DNA from: an uncultured Bacteroidia bacterium
GTDB taxonomy: Bacteria; Bacteroidota; Bacteroidia; Bacteroidales; UBA932
Assembly (NCBI GenBank): GCA_902797895.1
Contig: CADBUS010000082.1
Span: forward strand, 1-5,619
Reading direction: 5' to 3'
DNA length: 5,619 nucleotides
Below are positions 1-5,076 of the stretch, piece after piece. The notes under the pieces were generated by a model. The model saw only the letters and a list, made by a program, of their open reading frames with translations. It ran no database searches and had not been told where the DNA came from. The translations under genes and the position numbers were made by a program. Within the stretch, counting starts at the first letter, position 1; each line of letters starts with the position of its first letter.

Positions 1-423
1 ACGCCTGTTATCTCTTATACATACTGCCGTTACAACATTGTGAGATTTGCCGCCAAGAGAACTTATCATATCAATAGCCTCCGCGCGCTCTTTAGGCTTG
101 CCCAAAATTTGATTGCCGAGTATAACCACCGTATCTGACGTTATAAGAATATGGTTATCAGCTAAATAGCCATTCGTGGTACCAAGGGTTGCACAGCCGT
201 AGTAGTGGAGCGACTTCTCTTTACAGATATATTCGGCCACCTCAAAAGAGGAGAGAGAGGAGGGGTAGCTCTCGTTATAGTCTGCCACGCTTCCCTGATA
301 GAACGTGATACCCAACTGCGCAAGCAACTCCCTCCTTCTGGGAGAGGCAGAGGCGAGTATAACTTTCTTGTCCTCAAGCCTTTCTGCAAGTGGAGAGAGT
401 TGCTTTAGATTACTTTTTGCCAT
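1..423 (-). CDS. maf: Maf-family nucleoside triphosphate pyrophosphatase, 3' end cut off by window edge
   Basis: The first 141 codons are visible and the frame is still open at the left edge; family members are usually about 190-200 residues, so about 50 C-terminal residues are missing. Maf proteins hydrolyse non-canonical or surplus NTPs to NMP and pyrophosphate in the cytoplasm. Seen: the N-terminal signature ILASASPRRRELL (residues 22-34), a DYNESYP segment (48-54) matching the Bacteroidota form, and SDTVV (96-100), in which D97 corresponds to the catalytic Asp of the usual ADTVV motif. LGKP (107-110) and GGKSHNVVTAV (124-134) follow. The SPRR form resembles the YhdE type (dTTP/UTP) rather than the YceF type (m7GTP); that assignment is inferred. 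The chosen ATG (421-423) lies inside the end of kdsC, giving a 14-base overlap. An in-frame ATG at 442-444 would add MRSSIKC; a stop codon lies directly before it, so no earlier start exists. Last visible gene of the presumed operon. Confidence 0.93.
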   Translation of the reverse strand, partial: MAKSNLKQLSPLAERLEDKKVILASASPRRRELLAQLGITFYQGSVADYNESYPSSLSSFEVAEYICKEKSLHYYGCATLGTTNGYLADNHILITSDTVVILGNQILGKPKERAEAIDMISSLGGKSHNVVTAVCIRDNRR

Positions 424-985
424 ACATTTTATGGAACTCCTCATCTATATTATGCCTCCAGGCCTGGTAGAGTGCAGGGTTAAGATTCCATTTTCCCTGC
501 ACCTTAAGCACCTGCTCTATAATATCTCTTACGCATCCCTTGCCTCCGGGGCGATGGGAGATATAATCGGATACGGCCTTTACCTCCTCCACCGCATCGG
601 CAGGGCATACAGCAAGGCCGCATCTTTGCAGCACAGGAATATCCGGCAAATCATCTCCCACATATACAACCTCCTCCGGAGCAAAGTTATTGCGCTTGCA
701 ATAATCCTCAAACACAGGTAGTTTGTCTTGTGCATCCATAATAACCTCGTGAGCCAAAACAGGGTAGAATCTCTTATAGATAGATTGGCTTCTGCCCCCT
801 GTAATTATTGCAAGATGATAGCCGCACATATAGGCTATTCTCATACCGAGCCCATCTTTTGAATCAAAGGTGCGCAAAAGATCTCCGTTCTCCGGCAAAC
901 AAATGATGTCCCCGTTTGTGAGGACACCATCTACATCAAAGGCAAACGCCTTTATTTTGTGGAGTTTAACCTTATAGTTACTCAT
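410..985 (-). CDS. kdsC: 3-deoxy-D-manno-octulosonate 8-phosphate phosphatase (KdsC type, HAD superfamily)
   Basis: The 191-residue product is a HAD-superfamily phosphatase of the small, capless KdsC type. KdsC removes phosphate from Kdo-8-phosphate to give free Kdo for the inner core of LPS; it is cytoplasmic and usually tetrameric. Seen: motif I DVDGVLTNG (17-25) with D17 as nucleophile and D19 as acid/base, the FDSKDGLG stretch (40-47) after the beta-hairpin, and motif II IITGGRS (60-66). K88 is the likely motif III Lys, motif IV is GDDLPDIPV (110-118), and the C-terminal HRPGGKGCVRD segment (144-154) is typical of KdsC. About 27 residues after 164 form a tail rich in aromatic and charged residues. 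The start lies 7 bases after the dehydrogenase stop with no clear Shine-Dalgarno. A related activity on another nonulosonate phosphate (for example KDN-9-phosphate) cannot be excluded, since the families are close. Confidence 0.92.
   Translation of the reverse strand: MSNYKVKLHKIKAFAFDVDGVLTNGDIICLPENGDLLRTFDSKDGLGMRIAYMCGYHLAIITGGRSQSIYKRFYPVLAHEVIMDAQDKLPVFEDYCKRNNFAPEEVVYVGDDLPDIPVLQRCGLAVCPADAVEEVKAVSDYISHRPGGKGCVRDIIEQVLKVQGKWNLNPALYQAWRHNIDEEFHKMYGKK
437..442 (-). promoter_or_regulatory. Possible ribosome binding site for maf inside kdsC
   Basis: GAGGAG reads on the minus strand 13 bases before the ATG at 421-423, a rather wide spacing. It also encodes two Glu residues of KdsC, so the match may be incidental. 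It overlaps the codon after the alternative maf ATG at 442-444, so if it is functional it favours the downstream start. Translational coupling from kdsC, whose stop lies within maf, is an equally good explanation for maf initiation. Confidence 0.35.
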
Positions 986-992
986 CTTAAAA

Positions 993-2774
993 TTAGTCTT
1001 GATAAACTATATCAAGGTCTGCCTTTACATTCTTGTAGAAATCTAAAGCGGAGGTTGGGCAGCACTCTTTGATATAGAGATAACGCTCTGAGTTCCAAGC
1101 CTTGCTCCTCTCTGTGAATATAACAGCAGAATCTATAAAGCTCTCACTTCTGAGAGAGTCTATAAGCAACAGATAAGACTCAATTATAAAGGCAGCCATT
1201 TCGCAAACTCTGCGTGCGTGGAAATCTACATACTCCTCAGGCTTACCCTCCAACATCTTAACAGCTTCCTCAAACTGAGCGGTCATTTCAACAAGTTGAG
1301 CCTTAACCTTTTCTAACTTCTTTTGAGCATCAGGGCAGGCGGCTGCAACACTATCGCTAACCTTAATCTCAACACTCTCATACTCCTGCCTTATCATCTC
1401 CAAATATGAACCTGTGGTTACATATCTTATGGCTGCAACAGTCTGGAGCTGAGAGGTTCCCTCATATATTGTAGTAATTCTTGCATCGCGATAGAGCCTC
1501 TCTACAGGGTACTCTTTCATATAGCCGCTACCGCCGTGAACTTGTATGGCATCGTAGGCGTTCTGATTGCAGAACTCGCTGGAAGTCATCTTCAAAAGCG
1601 GAGTGAGCATATCTGCATAGCGCGAGTATTTCTTGTTCTCCTTTCTCTCCTCCGGAGTGAGTTTTCTATCGGGAGTAACAAGGGCATTGAGAGCCTTGTA
1701 TATATCTACAAAACGAGAGGTCTCATAGAGTATTGCTCTGGAAGCCTGCAATTTAGCCTTCATAAGACCAAGCATTTCCACCACAGCAGGGAACTCTATA
1801 ATCTTTTTGCCAAACTGTTCTCTCTCATTGGCATATTTAAGCGCCTCGCGATAAGCTGCCTCAGATATTCCAACGCTCTGGGCACCAACGCCAAGGCGAG
1901 CGCCGTTCATAAGGCTCATAACATACTTTATAAGGCCCATCTTTCTGTCTCCCACCAACTTGGCAGGAGCGTTCTTGAATACGAGCTCGCAGGTAGGGGA
2001 GCCGTGGATACCGAGCTTGTTCTCTATTCTGCGTACGGTAACTCCGCCCCACTTTTTATCGTGAACAAAGTATGAGAGACCGCGAGCATCTGCGGTACCG
2101 GCCTCGCTTCTTGCCAAAACAAGTTTAATATCGGCATCGCCGTTGGTAATAAATCTCTTAACTCCGTTAAGCATCCAGATTCCCTTGGCTTCGTCGTATG
2201 TAGCTTTTAGCATAACAGCCTGCAAATCAGAGCCTGCATCCGGCTCGGTAAGGTCCATTGAGCAGGTCTCGCCCTTGTTGATTCTTGGCAAAAACTCTCT
2301 CTTAATCTCCTCAGAAGCAAACTCGGCGATGGTCTCTGCGCAATCTTGCAATCCCCAAATGTTTGCATATCCGGCATCGGCTCTGCCCACAATCTCAGCT
2401 GCCATAACATACGGTACCATAGAGAAGTTGAGACCATTGTATCGTCTTGGGAGTGCAATGCCATATACACCGGCTTTGGTTAGAGCCTCCTGATTCTGCT
2501 TTGTCCCCTCTGCGTAGGTAACTCTGCCGTTTTTGCATACAGGGCCGTCTATATCAACCTGTTCTGCATTTGGAGCTATGATTGAGCCGCAGATATCTCC
2601 AATAATCTCCATCACCTTATCGTATGAATCGAGTGCATCCTCAAGATTTCTCGGAGCATCGTCATACTTTCCATAATCTTTGTAGTTATCCTCTTTAAGC
2701 TCAACAATCCTCTTCATCATTGGGTTTGAGAGCTGGAACTTAAGATCTTTGTTATCTGTATAAAAATTAGCCAT
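993..2774 (-). CDS. Acyl-CoA dehydrogenase, ~600-residue class, likely ETF-linked short-chain (butyryl-CoA type)
   Basis: This FAD enzyme interconverts acyl-CoA and trans-2-enoyl-CoA, passing electrons to or from ETF. Seen: an N-terminal extension (about 1-85), the all-alpha N-terminal domain, family signature 1 around MDLTEPDAGSD (173-183), the mid beta domain, and the C-terminal helical domain containing NEREQFGKKI (316-325). Signature 2, QVHGGSGYMKEYPVERLYRD, spans 411-430. IYEGTSQ (436-442) places the catalytic base at E438, as in short-chain enzymes; the alternative Glu position on the earlier helix (GARLG, 291-295) is not Glu. The 593 residues exceed the classic ~380 because of the N-terminal extension, a charged insert (about 355-388) and a C-terminal helical extension (about 455-593). 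This resembles the longer FadE/DmdC-like class. The gene follows etfA by 11 bases and has the only strong Shine-Dalgarno in the operon. Likely role, by inference from context: crotonyl-CoA reduction in butyrate formation; exact substrate not determinable. Confidence 0.93.
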   Translation of the reverse strand: MANFYTDNKDLKFQLSNPMMKRIVELKEDNYKDYGKYDDAPRNLEDALDSYDKVMEIIGDICGSIIAPNAEQVDIDGPVCKNGRVTYAEGTKQNQEALTKAGVYGIALPRRYNGLNFSMVPYVMAAEIVGRADAGYANIWGLQDCAETIAEFASEEIKREFLPRINKGETCSMDLTEPDAGSDLQAVMLKATYDEAKGIWMLNGVKRFITNGDADIKLVLARSEAGTADARGLSYFVHDKKWGGVTVRRIENKLGIHGSPTCELVFKNAPAKLVGDRKMGLIKYVMSLMNGARLGVGAQSVGISEAAYREALKYANEREQFGKKIIEFPAVVEMLGLMKAKLQASRAILYETSRFVDIYKALNALVTPDRKLTPEERKENKKYSRYADMLTPLLKMTSSEFCNQNAYDAIQVHGGSGYMKEYPVERLYRDARITTIYEGTSQLQTVAAIRYVTTGSYLEMIRQEYESVEIKVSDSVAAACPDAQKKLEKVKAQLVEMTAQFEEAVKMLEGKPEEYVDFHARRVCEMAAFIIESYLLLIDSLRSESFIDSAVIFTERSKAWNSERYLYIKECCPTSALDFYKNVKADLDIVYQD

Positions 2775-2780
2775 TTGTAC

Positions 2781-2787
2781 TCCTCCT
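2781..2787 (-). promoter_or_regulatory. Strong ribosome binding site of the acyl-CoA dehydrogenase gene
   Basis: AGGAGGA lies 6 bases before the ATG at 2772-2774 and overlaps the TAG stop of etfA (2786-2788). It fixes the start codon of the dehydrogenase. It stands out because the other starts in this operon have A/T-rich leaders without a clear Shine-Dalgarno, as is common in Bacteroidota. Higher or independently set translation of the dehydrogenase is a plausible consequence, not shown. Confidence 0.8.
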
Positions 2788-3805
2788 ATTTGCTATGTTT
2801 CTTATATGCGGCAATCATCTTTGGTACAACATCGTTGAGGTCTCCTATAATAGAATAGTCTGCTATCTTGTGGATAGGGGCCTCAGGATCGTTATTGATT
2901 GCAATTATAATTTTGCTCTGGTCCATACCTGCGGTGTGCTGGATAGCTCCGCTCACGCCAACGCAGATAATTAGTTTAGGCCTTACGGTAACACCTGTCT
3001 GGCCAATCTGGCGGGCATTCTCCACAAAGCCTGCATCTACCGCAGCGCGGCTTGCCCCCACCTCGGCGCCAAGAGTTTTGGCAAGTTCAAACACAAGCGA
3101 GAAATTCTCTTTGCTGCCAACTCCGTATCCGCCATCTACAAGAATCTGCGCACTCTTTATATCTATTTTGCGCTCCTCAATCTCCCTCTTTATAATCTCC
3201 ACAGCAAAATCGCTGTCAACAAGTATCTTGCTTGTATCCAATATGTTGATTTTTCCATCAACAGCCTTTGCAAGCGGCTCCTTCTTCATAACACCCTCTC
3301 TGACGGTGGCCATCTGAGGACGATGTTCAGGATTCACAATTGTAGCTATTATATTTCCGCCAAATGCAGGACGTATCTGATAGAGCAGCTCTTTATACTC
3401 CTTGCCGCTCTTTGGATCTTGATGGTCGCCAATCTCCAAAGAGGTACAGTCTGCCGTAAGGCCGCTCTTTAGGGCGCTGGAAACTCTTGGAGCAAGGTCT
3501 CTGCCCACTGTAGTTGCGCCAAAGAGAGCTATTTGCGGCTGCTCGTTGTTGAATACGCGCAACGTAATTGCGGTGTATGGGAGTGTTCTGTAGTGTAGCA
3601 GCCTTGGCTCATCTGCAAGATGCACAACTTTGGCACCGTAACTAAATAGCTCATTTGCAAGATGTTTTACATTTGAGCCTATAAGCAGTGCCTCAACATC
3701 AACTTTGAGAGTGGCGGCAAGTTGCCTTGCCTTTGTTAAGAGTTCTAAAGAGACATCGCAAATTTTACCCGATTCGGTCTCTGCAAATACTATAATGTTG
3801 TTCAT
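2786..3805 (-). CDS. etfA: Electron transfer flavoprotein alpha subunit
   Basis: The 339-residue product is the FAD-binding large subunit of the soluble ETF heterodimer, which shuttles electrons to or from the acyl-CoA dehydrogenase encoded just downstream. Seen: an N-terminal ETF domain starting IIVFAET (4-10), with GATTVGRDLAPR (96-107) and the TADCTSLEI stretch (117-125), then the C-terminal FAD domain from about 215. In that domain VDGGYGVGSKENF (223-235), GASRAAVDAGF (250-260), QIGQTGVTVRPKL (266-278) and GVSGAIQHTAGM (283-294) line up with the flavin-contacting segments of the family. NNDPEAPIHKIADY (304-317) and GDLNDVVP (321-328) complete the usual end. Length is normal. One oddity: Y227 stands where most family members have Arg in the GGRG loop. 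It sits 17 bases after etfB and 11 before the dehydrogenase. The start has no Shine-Dalgarno but matches the usual N-terminus exactly. Confidence 0.96.
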   Translation of the reverse strand: MNNIIVFAETESGKICDVSLELLTKARQLAATLKVDVEALLIGSNVKHLANELFSYGAKVVHLADEPRLLHYRTLPYTAITLRVFNNEQPQIALFGATTVGRDLAPRVSSALKSGLTADCTSLEIGDHQDPKSGKEYKELLYQIRPAFGGNIIATIVNPEHRPQMATVREGVMKKEPLAKAVDGKINILDTSKILVDSDFAVEIIKREIEERKIDIKSAQILVDGGYGVGSKENFSLVFELAKTLGAEVGASRAAVDAGFVENARQIGQTGVTVRPKLIICVGVSGAIQHTAGMDQSKIIIAINNDPEAPIHKIADYSIIGDLNDVVPKMIAAYKKHSK

Positions 3806-3822
3806 AATTGTTCTGTTTTAGG

Positions 3823-4704
3823 TTAACCAATCTCGTGATTTGCCATAAGCTCTGCTATAAGAGAATCTATATCTGCCTCTGAATCAGAGAGAACTTTAGA
3901 TTCCTTGGCCTTAAATACAATGCTTTCAACCTTCTTCACCTTGGTAGGTGAGCCGGCAAAACCATAGCTATTCTCATCGCCTCCTACATCATCAACAGTC
4001 CACTCCTGAATTTTGAGGAAAGGCTTCTCATCTGTGGAGATGAGGTACTTGCCCTGGTTTGCAGGATCTTTCTCCTCGTTAGGAGTGCGTGCATATTTGT
4101 ACTTGAGCAGATTCTTTGCATTGCGAGGGCGGCACTGTGCAGCTGTGGCGTGTACCGTTATAAGGCAAGGGAGGATGGAGGTAACCACCTCAATACCACG
4201 TTCAAGCCTTCTGAGAATAGTTATCTTGCTCTCTGTAAGCTCTGTAATCTCCTCTGCGTATGTGATTTGTGGAATATTCAATTTTTCAGCCACCTGTGGC
4301 CCAACCTGAGCGGTATCGCCATCTATGGCCTGGCGGCCTGCCAATATAATATCCGGATTCATCTTTTTTACAGCCTGAGATATTGCGTATGAGGTGGCAA
4401 GTGTATCTGCACCGGCAAAACGCCTGTCTGTAAGCAATATACCGCCGTCTGTACCGCGGAAGAGCCCTTCTCTGATAATCTCTGCAGCGCGGAAAGGCCC
4501 CATCGTTAGTATAAATATCTCGGAACCCGGGAATTTGTCTTTAATTCTAAGAGCCTGCTCAAGAGCATTCATATCCTCCGGATTGAAAATGGCAGGCAGG
4601 GCAGCTCTGTTCACTGTGCCCTCAGGTGTCATAGCATCTTTGCCAACATTCCTTGTATCAGGCACCTGCTTGGCAAGAACTACAATTTTGAACTTTTTAT
4701 CCAT
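3823..4704 (-). CDS. etfB: Electron transfer flavoprotein beta subunit, bifurcating-type motif
   Basis: The 293-residue product is the small ETF subunit, which pairs with EtfA. Seen: IVVLAKQVPDT at the N-terminus (7-17), NPEDMNALEQAL (41-52), TMGPFRAAEIIREGL (67-81), LLTDRRFAGADTLATSYA (90-107) and GRQAIDGDTAQVGPQVAEKL (123-142), then LPCLITV (178-184). The DGDTAQVGP segment (128-136; bases 4297-4323) is the nucleotide-binding loop. In ordinary ETFs that site binds AMP with a different sequence; the DGDTAQVGP form is characteristic of ETFs that hold a second FAD and bifurcate electrons from NADH to ferredoxin and crotonyl-CoA. That function is inferred here from the motif. The protein is about 30-40 residues longer than the classic form, mainly from a charged stretch after residue 200 and a C-terminal tail. 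The gene lies 15 bases after the DUF3467 gene; its start has an A/T-rich leader without a Shine-Dalgarno. Confidence 0.96.
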   Translation of the reverse strand: MDKKFKIVVLAKQVPDTRNVGKDAMTPEGTVNRAALPAIFNPEDMNALEQALRIKDKFPGSEIFILTMGPFRAAEIIREGLFRGTDGGILLTDRRFAGADTLATSYAISQAVKKMNPDIILAGRQAIDGDTAQVGPQVAEKLNIPQITYAEEITELTESKITILRRLERGIEVVTSILPCLITVHATAAQCRPRNAKNLLKYKYARTPNEEKDPANQGKYLISTDEKPFLKIQEWTVDDVGGDENSYGFAGSPTKVKKVESIVFKAKESKVLSDSEADIDSLIAELMANHEIG

Positions 4705-4719
4705 AATTTACTACTGATT

Positions 4720-5034
4720 TTACGACTTTGATTTTGAGTTGTTGAAACCTATAGGTATCTCGTTTGAGGCCTCAGAGCTATCGTGAAGAGCAATAGGGCC
4801 AAACTTATCCTCGTATTTTCTTACATTCTCCGCTATGGCTTCCGCAAGGCGCTTTGTGTTCTCAGGAGTCATAATAACTCTCTCTGTAACAATGGCTTTT
4901 GGAATACCAGGGAGAATCTTCAGAAAGTCTATCACAAACTCGTTTGGAGAGTGGGTGATAATGCTCAGGTTGCAATAAGAACCTTTGGCCACCTCCTGCG
5001 GCAGCTCAATATCTATATGATTTTTCTCTTCCAT
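4720..5034 (-). CDS. DUF3467 family protein of unknown function
   Basis: The 104-residue cytoplasmic protein has no signal peptide or membrane segment. It matches my knowledge of the DUF3467 family: IDIELPQEVAKGSYCNLSII (7-26), the HSPNEFVIDF core (28-37), LPGIPKA (41-47), and a helical end with MTPENTKRLAEAIAENVRKY (55-74) followed by EDKFG (75-79). Residues 80-104 form a polar, probably disordered tail ending in a Ser/Lys run. The function of the family is unknown; no catalytic motif is visible. The gene is the first cistron after the promoter at 5057-5064 and precedes etfB by 15 bases, so it is probably co-transcribed with the ETF-dehydrogenase genes. The ATG is close behind the predicted transcription start, leaving a leader of only about 15-20 bases with no Shine-Dalgarno. 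Confidence 0.9.
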   Translation of the reverse strand: MEEKNHIDIELPQEVAKGSYCNLSIITHSPNEFVIDFLKILPGIPKAIVTERVIMTPENTKRLAEAIAENVRKYEDKFGPIALHDSSEASNEIPIGFNNSKSKS

Positions 5035-5035
5035 T

Positions 5036-5057
5036 GTGCACTTTTATGTAAGTGCGC
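5036..5057. repeat. Imperfect inverted repeat in the operon leader
   Basis: GTGCACTT (5036-5043) and AAGTGCGC (5050-5057) are complementary in 7 of 8 positions, with six consecutive pairs next to a 6-base TTATGT spacer. The repeat fills the space between the -7 element and the DUF3467 start codon. It could be a protein-binding operator over the transcription start or a small hairpin in the DNA or leader. It is not followed by a T-run on the minus strand, so it does not look like an intrinsic terminator for the upstream HAD gene. Confidence 0.5.
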
Positions 5058-5064
5058 AAAGATA
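5057..5064 (-). promoter_or_regulatory. Bacteroidota-type -7 promoter element (TATCTTTG) for the DUF3467-etfBA-acd-kdsC-maf operon
   Basis: TATCTTTG on the minus strand fits the TAnnTTTG consensus recognised by the primary sigma factor of Bacteroidota, and is followed by C as is common. It ends 22 bases before the DUF3467 ATG, so transcription would start roughly at 5050-5053. I see no clear TTG at the expected -33 distance; that region is A/T-rich and overlaps the last codons of the upstream HAD gene. It is the only such element found in an intergenic space here, which supports a single transcript for the six downstream genes. Confidence 0.72.
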
Positions 5065-5076
5065 GTAAAAATATCT

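Noticed and set aside
162..389. Minus-strand 75-codon frame at the left end
   Set aside because: It overlaps maf in a different frame. The maf frame carries the SPRR and SDTVV motifs, whereas this frame has none.
305..721. Plus-strand open frame of 138 codons opposite maf and kdsC
   Set aside because: It spans the maf-kdsC junction, and both of those genes are supported by catalytic motifs on the minus strand. The plus-strand product has no recognisable domain.
1536..2075. Long plus-strand open frame of 179 codons opposite the acyl-CoA dehydrogenase
   Set aside because: The minus-strand frame has clear family motifs throughout this stretch, while the plus-strand product resembles no family and has no promoter or ribosome binding site. 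It is a shadow of codon use.
2868..3317. Plus-strand open frame of 149 codons with hydrophobic stretches, opposite etfA
   Set aside because: Its apparent membrane-like segments are the antisense of the Asp/Lys/Asn-rich FAD domain of EtfA. There are no expression signals.
5036..5057. The inverted repeat as an intrinsic terminator for the HAD gene
   Set aside because: The stem is short and carries one mismatch, it is not followed by a T-run in the direction of transcription, and it sits downstream of a promoter element and against a start codon.
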